Source: Saccharum officinarum (lineage: Eukaryota; Streptophyta; Magnoliopsida; Poales; Poaceae). Taken from it: a stretch of DNA of 64,000 bases. Each line of letters begins with the position of its first letter. The first letter of the stretch is position 1. The stretch lies in assembly GCA_020631735.1 (NCBI GenBank), contig CM036223.1, positions 6,734,191-6,798,190 of the forward strand. The letters run 5' to 3'. The notes beneath the pieces are model-generated. The model did no database searches, was not told the DNA's origin, and saw only the letters and a list, made by a program, of their open reading frames with translations. Positions 1-11,200 of this stretch are shown in pieces. The position numbers and the translations under genes are program-made.

Positions 1-2158
1 TGATTATTTATTGTGTAGAATGTAGTAAAAATGTTAAATCTGTTGTTTGATACTTTTCATAGTATAAAGTATTTTTATGCTCCTTTTTAGGCCCTAGCTT
101 GTTATTTTTGTGTAGGCAGTTTTAGTAATCCAAATGCAATGAAAATTTTGTGGCATGCTAGATTAGATGATAGAAAGCTACTGTAATTTTCTCAGATTTT
201 TCTGTGCTACCAAAATAGGTGTTGTTGTTCAAACCTAGTTGCAATTATGGTTTTATTTAACCTTGTTAATGCATGACTAGTTAATAGGATTTTGCTTTGA
301 TGTATCTTTGAAGCATTTAATAAAATGTGCTGACTTAGCATGGTAGTAGTAGAAGAGAATGCAGTAGATGACATGTGCTTGTAGTCTGTATGTTCTTGGA
401 TGATGCTCACTACCTTGTAGAAAAATTGTATTCCTACTTTATGAAATAAAGTAAACCTATTTATCTACATTTCATTCATCATGACCATTACATGTCATTT
501 CTGCAATGCACCTAGGCATAAGCACTTATATGATTGCATCATACAGGATCGCAAGAAGTAACGCCGGTAGCAGTTCCCGAGGAGCCGGAAGAGCAGCCCG
601 GGAAGCAGGAAGTGCCCGAAGTCGACGAGGAGGTCGGTGAGGATCTTTCAGAGTGTCCAGACCACCGTCCGAACTCTTTCGAGAGAGGCAAGCCCCGGAG
701 CATTTTTCTCCCCCGGTTTGCAAATATTTTATTAATGCTTTACTTTAACTGCTGCATTATGTTTAGGAGTTGTTTGCAACCATTGCTGCATTATACCTTG
801 TTTACTCTGTTCTGCCCTATCCTTGTCACCTTGTTATTCGCAGTCAAGTAATTGCTTAGCTTGCTTAGATCGGTAGAAGTCGGGTGATTTCCTGTCACCT
901 GCGAGCTATAGGTGGTTACCTGGATCTGCTTGAGAAAAGTATGTCATCGTGGAATAACTAAGTGTTAATGTGAAGTTGAGACCGGATGGAAACTTGCAGG
1001 GTTTCAAACTGTAGTGTTTTCCGTCTGTGTCGATTAAGGACCGACCGTTGTTGGGCCTCGAGTCATGTTGAATGCATGCCTTGCATTTAGCTGGCCAAAT
1101 AATGTACCTTTCGACCGCGAAGCTAGGAGATTATTCGGGCCGAGCGGATTGCCCGCAACGCACTATACCGGAGCAGTAGTGGCAGGATACGGGGGCGCGA
1201 TGATAAGACCAAAGAGCAGTCGGGCGGCCCCCGGGTACATGTGGTTCCTGGTAAGCTCGCGACTTTACCTGAATGGTTGACTCGGTGACCAATACCTCAC
1301 TTTAGCGAGTGAGTGAGGTTTGTGTGAGGAATAAATTACCAGCTGGTTAATAATCGATTCGAATCGCCATCGTTCACTGGATAGTGAGCACTTGACTTGA
1401 GCTACTTCATCGTAGTAATATTGATGGAACACTTGGACAGTTATATGAAATATGACATGAAGGAAGTTGTTAATGATCATTGGTTATCATTACCTGTTTA
1501 ATTACATGTTACTCTAGTACAGGTGCAAATATAGTTGGCAGGTTAATAAAGATTTAACTTGATGCAAAGCTTTTGAAAAGATTCTTTAAATGCTAAAAAT
1601 GCCTTTTTGTAAATGAGTCAGCTACCCCACCAGAAAGCCTGTCATGATTCATTGGTGTCTTTTATTTTGGTTCTGTCAGGTAAGTCTAGCTGAGTACCTT
1701 CTTGTACTCAGGGCTTTGTTCCCACTTATTGCAGATGGACAGATGTATTACGGCTACTATATCAACTGCCTTTATTCTGTGATGGGAGAAGCTTAGGACC
1801 ATGGGCAATGGTCATTTACTATATCTCGTCTATTGCTTTTGTTGGAAGATAATCCTTAGCTGGCACTGTATTTTGAACTCTGTGTGCGTGTGTGATTTGA
1901 ACTAAATGCTTCCGCTACTTTCATTCGAAACTGGTTTGTAATAACTATGTTTAAACTCCGATGTATTTGTGACGAGAACTTTTATGTAACTTATGATGGT
2001 GACCACTGAACTTATTACGATCTTGGCTGGTATAAGTTGGTTTGAAATCCGTTGTGATTTCACGGACTACCGGGTTATACGGGCTTAAGTTTGCTAAATC
2101 GTCTGCTTGGTGGATGATTTTCTTACTTAATCTCGTATAATTGGTCGGTTCTGTTACA
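1..2158 (+). mobile_element. 3' part of a long Tekay-type LTR, cut by window start
   Basis: This stretch aligns by eye, in inverted orientation, with the 3' half of the complete LTR at 20318-24165. Shared blocks include the segments around 540-720, 1060-1260 and 2030-2158 here and around 21750-21930, 21220-21420 and 20318-20450 there. It ends in TTCTGTTACA at 2158, the same terminus as the complete LTR. No primer binding site follows, so this is a 3' LTR or solo LTR rather than a 5' LTR. Downstream lies the interrupted gag of another gypsy element, so this LTR probably inserted into it. Short open frames inside are conserved between the two copies only because the DNA is; I see no sign that they are genes. 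Confidence 0.75.
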
Positions 2159-3151
2159 GGGACCTCCCTGTTGCTAACTTTGGTGGACTCCCGTCGCCTA
2201 GCGCTGACTTTGACCTCGTCGGGAGCTATGGGGACAACGGCTACGACTGGAAGCTATGGAAGGAGTATGTGTGTGTCCCCCTAGGCGGTTCTCGTTGACC
2301 TGGACTGTGGCGGCCTTCAGATAGGCTATGACGGCGTCAAGCGCCGGGGACTAGGGGAGCTTTGCGAGCTCGTTCATAGCGACAACAATATTGGCACTTG
2401 GTTTCTTGTGGACTTGTTGGTTGTCGCACATGTCGAAAGCATCGGCTAGATCGCGTCGAATGGGGCACCGACCCTCTGTGTTTGCTCGCGCCTCTTTGGC
2501 ATTCTCTCGCTCCACCCTGCGAGCCATGCGATCAGCGTTTCTTTCCACCTGAGCAACTCTCTCTTGGTCTGTCTCCCCTTCGCGGGATGGTTCGTCTGCG
2601 CTGATGGCAAAGATTGCGCCTCCAAAGCCGGGGGGAAACACCGGGAACTCCTCTTCGTATGGGTTGGTAATGGTGTGGGTTTGGGTAGAACCGGTAGATC
2701 CGATGCTTTCCTCCGGGATGGTAGAGAGCAAATCCCCACCAATCTGCCTGATATCCACCATGTTGATGACGGGGGCAAGGTGGTCGATCCTAGGCAGCTC
2801 TAACAAGAATGGATCCGAAACGTGGTCGCGCTCAGCGGGATCCATGAATAGATGTGGGACGCGGACCATGTACTCAGACGCCATGTTCGCCAGCCCGTAT
2901 GGGTAAACGGTGGATGGATGCTCCGTCAGGGCCTCATAGTCCGCTGACCTCAGGCCGGTGGCAGGAGCTGGTCGGTAACGGACCGTTCGCCCTTCAGGAG
3001 TCGCCGTGATCATCAGATCAGAATCTAGATGCCTCTGGCGGCCAACCCGAGCAGGTCGTTCGGTCCCGTGATGACGGATGGGGCCATAGCCGTCCTCGGC
3101 AGATTGATCTCTGATCGATTCTACCAAGGTTAGGGTTTCGGCCAAGCCCAC
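2159..3151 (-). pseudogene. Ty3/gypsy gag, decayed and truncated
   Basis: A reading frame of 266 codons starts at ATG 3151 and stops at TAG 2353-2351. The same frame continues with gag-like, Arg/Ser-rich coding through further TAGs at 2200-2198 and 2176-2174 until the LTR junction at 2158. The N-terminal half is acidic and Pro-rich. A charged, helix-prone RMARRVERENAKEA segment lies near residue 217. This resembles the N-terminal gag of common grass gypsy elements whose LTR lies just upstream (3471-4189). The three TAGs all fit CAG-to-TAG changes. The rest of gag and all of pol are missing, cut off by the neighbouring LTR. Family placement is from memory of such elements; lineage is not determined. 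Confidence 0.65.
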
Positions 3152-3470
3152 AGTGACCCAATTGATGGACTCGATCAGATCGAAATTGTCGAGCCGCCTC
3201 CCTGGGTAGCTGGGAAGCAGGACGAGTTGCTGGAGAAGACGACCTCGAGAATGATCCTAGGATCGGTTCCGCCAGTGTTGGTGTAGATTCGGTTGGCGCA
3301 TGAGGAGCCTACACCGCCTCCATGACTTCGACGGCGCCGTCCACGCCAGTGGTTCAGGTGAACGTCCTGATCGTGAAGGTTTGGCCCGCCGGGAGGACCA
3401 TAGAAGCAGGGAAGATGACCATCTGGCTCGCCATGGGATCTGCATGCACACCCCCTACCTGGCGCGCCGC
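3152..3470 (-). other. Leader and primer-binding region of the gypsy element
   Basis: This lies between the LTR end and the gag ATG on the minus strand. Directly after the LTR is GGCGCGCCAGGTAGGGGG (about 3467-3450), a sequence I associate with the primer-binding area of grass gypsy elements. The rest is an untranslated leader; short open frames in it look incidental. Confidence 0.5.
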
Positions 3471-4189
3471 TGTCGACGAGATGTGGTCGGCAGTCTACCG
3501 AGGGGTATGTCCACGGTATTAGATTAATCAGTGGAGGTGCGTGAGACAACGAACTAGATGGTGACGCAAGGCGAACACAAGGGTTTATCCAGGTTCGGGC
3601 CGCGGAAGTAGCGTAACACCTTATGTCCTGCATCTTTGTGGATTGTATTGATTGTGTATGAGAGCAATTGAGGGGGGTCCTTGCCCGCCTTATATAGTAC
3701 AGGGGGCAAGGTTACAGATCTAAGGAATCTAGTTCCAACCGGTTACAACAACCGTATCCGCATGGGATACAAAATTTATCCTAACCGACCAGGTTTCTTT
3801 GATCGTCAAGTTAGTCTCCATAGATCCCGTGTGGTACGCCGATCAATTGGGTGATCCGCGCGACCTGTTCTGGCGAGTTGGGCTGCCTCCTCCGGCGCGG
3901 CCCATGAGCAGTCATGAGGGTATACGGGTCTATACCACCACAGGTACCTGGGGACTATGTCCTACATCGGCCTCATCGGTCGCAAACATAAAGAGGTCTA
4001 GCCTCGTCGGTCTAAACTGGATGTTTCCGGCCTCATCGGTCGCAGAACTGTGATGATCTCTAGGCCTCGTCGGACAACGAGAAAAATGTGTCCTGCCTTG
4101 TCGGTCAGAACATATGTGCTCCCGGCCTCGTCGGTCACGGGATGATGGTTGATTATTTGAGAGACTTTATAATGAGACTCCGGTCATCA
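3471..4189 (-). repeat. 5' LTR of the gypsy element, with internal short tandem repeats
   Basis: On the minus strand the LTR runs from TGATGACCGG (4189) to CTCGTCGACA (3471), about 719 bp. It carries a TATA box near 3696-3688 and lies immediately 5' of the leader and gag. Between about 3968 and 4138 it has six degenerate copies of CCTCGTCGGTC (plus-strand reading, some with CATCGGTC or CTTGTCGGTC), spaced roughly 30-40 bp apart. The exact LTR ends are estimates because no second LTR is available for comparison. Confidence 0.55.
3688..3696 (-). promoter_or_regulatory. TATA box of the gypsy LTR promoter
   Basis: TATATAAGG on the minus strand, followed by a C/G-rich start region and about 220 bp of R-U5-like sequence before the LTR end. 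This position is normal for an LTR promoter. Confidence 0.5.
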
Positions 4190-7099
4190 TGTTGGAGATG
4201 GATAAATCTTTAAGCCGAGCGAATAGTATATAGGTAATGTATGCAAATATTTGAAATTTGGCACTACAAGCAAGTCGCCTTTGCATTGTACCATAATTTT
4301 CTTAGGCCAAGCAAATGGCACAGTCAACACAGTTTTTATAATTGATGAATGGATTTTTCATAGCTGCAAAGAGACAAAGGGCCGTGTATAACAGGCTGCG
4401 ATGCTGTGAGATCATTAGCTTGCTTATGAGTAACTACTTTGTTATCACTTCGGGAGACTGTTCAGGACATTGCTATAGGCTCTGATTGCTGGACCTGACA
4501 TTCACATGGTTGAAGAGGCAAATTAACTATTGCCCGTGTATAAAACTGCAAATATGATCCTTGGCCACGAAATACTAATCGATGCTATGATTTGATAAGC
4601 AATCATGCTACTGAAAATAATACAGTACAATAGTTGCCGGAATAACTGCCATGCTTTGACGAGAGGATCACTATCACACACCCATGCAAGTTGTCGAGGT
4701 CATCAAGTACTCTGGGTTTCTCTATCAACCAGATTGCACATTAGCAATGCTACTAGAGAATATATACTTCGAAGAATTGTCAAGTACTTGACAATCAAAC
4801 ACAAGGTAAGTTGAAACGTATGGCCTCACTAGTTCGAATAAATTTGCTTTCTCATCGGACGCACATGGCCTCCGACAATTACAGAGGTGTTTGGACACTT
4901 TCTAGATAAATATCAATCAATTCCCATGTTGCGTTACACAAGCACGTGCTGCCAACCAAGCTAGTTACTTTAGGGTCTGCCATGTACATGTAGAAATAAT
5001 ACTTCTATTTACAAAGCATGTAAAGAGGCAAAAAATGCTACATCTTGAAACGTTGAAAGAGCTCAACTCAAACAAATCATTAAGTATATCTGGGCAACTC
5101 TACACCGCCGCAGAAAATTACTGAACATACATTCCTAATCTTGGTCGCAAGACAGCTGTCTAGCTGGTCAAGTGCTTGTGCTTGTCTCTGCTTTATTTCT
5201 GAACATGCACATGCAAGGCGAGCTCTCAGCTAGCTCTGTGGTTATACAACTTGCCACTCAACTGATTAAGTAAACTAAACTTCCGGCACAACCTCTTACG
5301 GGAAAGGGCTGCATCGCTTGCAGCTACTTACTTCTCTCTGAACATCTTTGCTTCCATCTAGCGACTGAAAACCAGAGATGATGGATGGTGTCGAACACTG
5401 CCAACTGCTTGCCTCTGTGTACTGCTGAATGACTAAACATCACGTCTAGCATCAGGGCTCCTCAAGCTCCCACAGGCTGCATTTGCTGCATTGCTGACAC
5501 ATGCTTCTGCTTGCCCTCTCACAAGTGCCATTGCCATCTAATCGGAACCACTGATCTAAAATAGTACTGCAAATTGCTCTTGGTTTCTCATTTAAATTGC
5601 TGCGGCCTGTAAGCTGACAATCTGTATTCACAACCACGACTTAGTACCAATTACAGGCTGTCATCACTGTGCAGCTCGAATATATAAATTGTGCTCTTGA
5701 TAAACTTTGCAATTAGGCCACGGCAAGAACTGCAGGTTCAGAGTTTAGACCATGATGGTTTGCACTGCAACAGGTGTTCATCCTGAGCAAATCTGGTGCA
5801 TGCCAACTGCTATTTGACTTGCACTACTGCCTTTCCACTTACACCACTTGTGCTGCAATCTAACTGAATGCTCTTTTCTCAACAATCTTTTGTTACCATC
5901 AAACCTAAACTATAATTCATATCTCGAGAGCTGTATAACCGTCAGGCATCACTTGTTTGCTGCTTGCCTCTGCGTATCTCCACCAGCCAATCTACTACTT
6001 GATCTACAATGCATCAATCTAATCTTGAAATTGCCAACACACCACGCCTTCACCACCGCAGAGGCTTCTCGCTAATTAAAGTCTTCTCCTCTAGATGCAC
6101 ATCAACATTGCACTGGCTAACACCTTGTCACACGAACATGTGACCTGCTACTACTCCATGCTTCTCGATTTGAGGCACACACATACGCCTGTATCTTCTC
6201 TAGCCTACTGCATATAGTGCTTTGTCGCCATGCAAATCGAGGCCCTCCTACTGCATCCTGATCTCCATCTGCACAGCCATCTGCTACTCTGATCATCGAC
6301 AACATACTTCTCCATCGAATTCCAGCAGCACAACTACTTCTGTTTGAAGAGCAGCTGTTCTAATCTACTCCTGGACCTTAATCTTGCGACGACAACACCA
6401 GCAGCCTAATCTTGAGATGATCAAAACTAATGATCAGTGACTGCATGACAGCATGAGCATGGCATCTACTACTTCTCCTCTGCATCTACATACATCTGCA
6501 TGCCTACAACTAACACCACAGTACTCCACCTTCTCCAACCAGAATATGTATCACTTCTTCTAACTACACTGACTCCTTGATTGCTTCACTGAATCTATCT
6601 TCACCAACAAGTCAAGCACTGCTACTCTGTCGTTTCTTAGTGCTTTGCAATCTCCTCACTCTCCATGGCATCACTCTCTGCAAAAACTACATCTACTACT
6701 CTGCACGGGCTTCTTTAATCAAAGCCTCTGAATCTAGCCACTATCACAACTTGCAAACTGTTGAATCAATCTATCTATCTTGTGCTCTCACACGCCTACA
6801 ACAACACAGCAGCGGCACTTTCCCTCCACTGGACCATGCATCACTAACTAAACCTCCCTCTACGACTGCACAGACACCATGGCAAGGCACTCTTCAACTG
6901 AAAACTTCATAACTTGCATCAACTAAACTATACTGCTTCACCTACACTCCCGAGATGTTCTTCTTCTTCTCTTTCACCCACATGCCTACAACAGCACAGG
7001 CAACCAGCACTCTACCTTCTCCAACTAGAACATATATCACTTCTTCAAACTACACTGAACCATCTACTCCTCTCCTACCCCTGCATCACACATCAACTG
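4190..7099. other. Unassigned CT-rich intergenic sequence
   Basis: No protein-coding gene or element is recognised here. From about 5100 the plus strand is strongly pyrimidine-rich and the only open frames are short and without known motifs. There is an internal diverged duplication: the block at about 6500-6577 (Met-Pro-Thr-Thr coding look, CACCTTCTCCAAC core) reappears at about 6980-7061 with scattered changes. It could be an old non-coding transcript or a worn-out retroelement body. I cannot decide between these. Confidence 0.4.
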
Positions 7100-7482
7100 A
7101 ATCTCCATCTTGCTTCTCCTGCACCGATCATCCCACACCGGCCGGCAGCAGCATTTATCAAAATAAAACAAAACCCCACTGGTGGGGAATCTCACCATTG
7201 CGAGCGGCGGGCGGCGGCCACGGCAGCAGTGCAGGACAGCACGCCATGATCTCCGGGAAGGCAGCAGAACTTCAGACTCCTCACCAGGGCTCTCTCTCTG
7301 TGTATATTGACAGGGGCGACTACAGGGCATCGCCTCCTCTTTCTCTGTGTGTATCTGCTGTCGATGGGAATGGGATCGACTGGTGGCAGTCTGACGGCCA
7401 TGTGTGCAGAGATTGGATCGCCTGGTGGTGGCAGCCTGGCGGCGGCGGTCTGCCTCCCCGCCTCCTAGAAGAGACCCAAGCT
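7100..7482 (-). other. Possible minus-strand transcript start region, GC-rich
   Basis: Downstream of a good TATA box (7491-7484, minus) is a GC-rich stretch with an ATG at 7401 that opens a 69-codon frame and stops at 7192. A potential splice donor (ATG-GTGAG context) lies close to that stop at about 7190. This looks like the 5' end of a transcription unit, either a retroelement LTR or a small gene, which would run into the CT-rich DNA at 7100-5100. The 69-residue product has no motif I recognise. Confidence 0.25.
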
Positions 7483-7483
7483 C

Positions 7484-7491
7484 TATTTATA
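7484..7491 (-). promoter_or_regulatory. TATA box candidate (minus strand)
   Basis: TATAAATA on the minus strand, followed by G/C-rich sequence. It abuts the Tourist MITE whose TSD begins at 7490, so the MITE may have landed in an existing promoter. Confidence 0.35.
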
Positions 7492-7492
7492 A

Positions 7493-7720
7493 GGCCCCGT
7501 TTGGTTTGGTTTTCAAGTTTAACTCTCATCATATCAATGTTCCCTCGAATGCATAGAGTACTAAATGTAGACTAATTGCATGCATGTCGACACAGATTAG
7601 GAGTAATTTACGAGACGAATCTATTAAGCCTAATTAGTCCAAGATTAGAAACTTTTTGTCAAATAAGACGAAAATGCTACAGTGTTTATTAAACTTTAAC
7701 TCCTCAAACCAAACACCCCC
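7493..7720. mobile_element. Tourist-like MITE (PIF/Harbinger)
   Basis: Terminal inverted repeats GGCCCCGTTTGGTTTGG and GGGGGTGTTTGGTTTGAG (right end read in reverse) enclose 228 bp. The element is flanked by TAA on both sides (7490-7492 and 7721-7723), the 3-bp target duplication of PIF/Harbinger MITEs. It contains the usual family core around ACGAATCTATTAAGCCTAAT. Confidence 0.9.
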
Positions 7721-7723
7721 TAA

Positions 7724-8236
7724 GTCGAGCGGTGACCAAGGAATCCTCGCGTTGTGGGGAATGCATCTCGCGTCGTGGATCCGAGGATGAGGGATGACCC
7801 TGACCGAGCAAGCCGCTGTGGCCAATATTTCTTTCTGACCTTAATTTTTTAGGGTATATAAAATCTTTCTATACGGACTAAAAATACTTTTATTCTATGA
7901 TATGAAACTGTTGTGATACAGGTTAACGGAGAACGACCTGAGCTACAAAATTGACAACCCAGTTACCTAAACACAGTCTGGGCTGCCTGAACATTTGGTC
8001 TCTGGATACTGAACTAACACTAGGACCACCTTGATTCTTCCAAAAGAAAAGAAAAGAAAAAAAGGACCACCTTCATCACCTCCAGGTCAGGAGCAGTAAC
8101 ACAGCTACATCTGGAACCTATCTGTCCAGTTACCTCGGCATGCTGGCATGGTGACATTGATCTCAGTTGGTCACAGAGACTTCGTCCCGGTGCCGCAACA
8201 TGTCCATTGTTTCCTATGTTATGATGTCATCAATTG
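7724..8236 (-). other. 3' flank and probable 3' UTR of the transporter gene
   Basis: This non-coding sequence lies downstream of the transporter stop codon on the minus strand. I see no clear poly(A) signal that could fix the transcript end. Confidence 0.35.
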
Positions 8237-11200
8237 TCAACTATTGTTAACAGGATTCGGGCTAGAACCACGTGGCGGGCTTGCCACCGCTGGCTTCTGC
8301 GGTTTACTCCTCAGGAAGCTCTTTGTGTATAGGGCTCCGAACACAATGGCCTGGTAAAAAGGAACGTTTGTTGTTAATCATGGTTGAAAAGGAAGCAGGT
8401 GATACTGTGAGGTGACTGCTGAGATGGAGGTAGATGATGACTTACTGCGCCAACCCACTGCATCCAGCTGAGAGGATGTACAAACCAGATGCAGGACAGC
8501 AATATGCTCACCAGCTACAATAATGCATGGACAACTATTGTTAGAAAAAAGAGGTTGAATATTGTTTCTGCGAGAATTATCACACTGAGGATGCTAATAT
8601 CCACCTGTCTAGTTGTCATTATGGTAGCAAATGTGAGAGCCCCAAATGTTCGGATGGTGTAGGATATGAAGAACTGACTAGCTGTTGCAACCTGGAATAG
8701 TACATAAAGTAAATCCCACAGCAAATGGATAAGCTGCCTTAGGTATTTAAACAAAAAATACTACCTTGGCTTTGTAGGCACAGGAGAGGAAAACTAAAAA
8801 AATGACATCGCCCAAAGCACTATATTTCAGAGATATTTTTTCCATTGCATTGAATTTCACAATGTCTACATCTCTGTACATATTTATTTCATTTCTGTGC
8901 GTCATGCTAACTCTGCATCTAACATTTACATCTATGCTCAAGTGGATTTTGTGTTTAAATTCTGAACTGGCACACTTCAGAACAAGGAGCAAGCAACAGC
9001 GCATATTACAAGACGAGGAGGTAAGTCTTACGCTGGACAGGATTAGAACATCAGAGAAGCAATCTGGGTGGCGAAACATAAAATCCACAGCTGGAATCAT
9101 ATGATTCTGGAGAATCAGCCCTGTAGAAGGAAAAAGTATCAGAGATGTGCAAGCACAATCATCACAACTGTTAATAATGTTGATATAGTGTAGCGGAAAA
9201 ATGGTAGAATTAGTGGAAGTCCAGAATTACTAATTAAATTTCAGCATATTGGGCCCAGTACAAAATTAAGTTAAACTTTGGTTGTAGTACATAATTCATA
9301 CCACTTAAACTAAGAAGACAAGAGCACACCGTCGTGTAGAATATTTGGTTGTGTATTTCCATGTCATACCCTTTGAAGAGTTTATCTTGGAACGTGCTTG
9401 TGAACCCATCAAAACTGGACATCCAGAACAAACATAAGAACATGGGGGTCAGATTAGGTAGGTTCTGAAGTGTCAAACATGACTGAAAGAACGTAAAAAC
9501 CTTGTGAGTTTATCAGCCACTAGTTCTCTGTATGATCTATACAGATACCAATAGTAGTACAAGTCCTTATTGGGAAATTTTCAAGTATTTTACTACATAT
9601 ACCAAATCATACGGTAAAAAACTTTTAAATTAAGTCAGCTATCTCTATCTTTTCTCTGTAGCCATTTTTCTAATGCTTCATACAATCATGCCTATACATG
9701 TATTAGTGTCTAAGATACAGAGTATACCTCTAGCATCACAACATCACCTAATTCATCTGGAAAAAATTAGTGCAATATTATAATGGAAAATAGAAACATG
9801 TTTCCAGAAATCATAAAGATGCAGAAATCTGAGTCATTACAGGATTTCATGAGCTGCATCAGGACTTTAAATGTTATTTGTTGTTTTCTTTAGCATGGAA
9901 AGAAGCAGCAGAGAGTCGTACCCAAGATAACCGAGCATGAGTGAAACACCCCAAATAGTGCTTTCTCTGCCTTTATTAAATGGACTCACATCCATCGACG
10001 CCTGCATCAGTGAAGGACGAAAGGAAAATGAATAGCTTCAGAAAATACCCAACTGTTTTGGCAAAAGAATTGGTGTATATCAAGTATATAGATGTATATC
10101 TATATGTGTATGTTATCTTGAGACCTTCTAAGCTAGAATTCAACCTAACGCAACCCTAAGCCCACTGCCCCAATACCCTCCCCACAGCCCATTTGATTCA
10201 ACAACAGGCCAGCCCACCAGTAAGCAGTGTGCCTTTCTCTCTCGTCTCTCGCAATACGCAATGGCAGCGGCTCTGTTCCTCTTCCCCATCTCCCCACGTT
10301 CATTTGAGCCAAACACTAGGTGCCGCCGCAACGCACAAGGTGCGAGGCTATGATCGGTGATTCAGCGAAGCCATAGGCCCAGGGCTTGTGGCCTGCGTGA
10401 CTTGCTGATCGCCCTATGACTCATTATCTCATCAGATGACTCGGACTTCAGGCCAGCATCTAGGCTTCCTTCAATCCTTCTCGATTCACTATGCTGTTGT
10501 GAAGAAAAATCTTGCTGGCTAGTCTCTTGTTGTTGGCTGCAATTTGAAGCGCAGGAATGCGGTGGATTCCTCGCTGTCAAGGAGTGGCTGAGGAACCTAC
10601 AGTCGGATAAGTGCGTTAGTTGGATCTTAGAAACCTCCTATGGTCGTATATTAGACTAACAATGATGATCTAGGCAGTCCAAATTTCTTATCAGATCAGT
10701 TCGCTTGAAAGTAGCCTAATTGGATTCTTTTCTTTGGAAGTGGGGAGTATCCAACTCTAAGTCCTGGCTCTGTCACTGCCCAGCACTCTTGGTTAATAGC
10801 CCTGAAGTACTGGGCATGGATGCATTGGTTAATAGCCCCGAAGTACTTGTTTGTTACCAGCAGTTTCCATATGCTCCTGCGGAAATATGCTAACCAACTA
10901 ATATATTTTTGGAAGATAAAATCCTATCTCCATCCTGCAACTAGTTCAGCCCTAACATTTGTGCTATCCTGTTCTACTTGAAATGCAATGCAAGAGTGAT
11001 AGTATTTGAAACAGCTATATGCTCTCCGATTCTTTTTCTATAGTAGTAGACAATTCATACCGGAATGCAAGCACATGATGCTCAATAATGAAGTGGAGAG
11101 AGTTGGACAAGTAAACTTACCGGATATAGAATGAACAATGCACAACCCAGAGTCACGATGACAGCAAAGAAGTAATCTTTTCCGCCATACCTCTTTCTCA

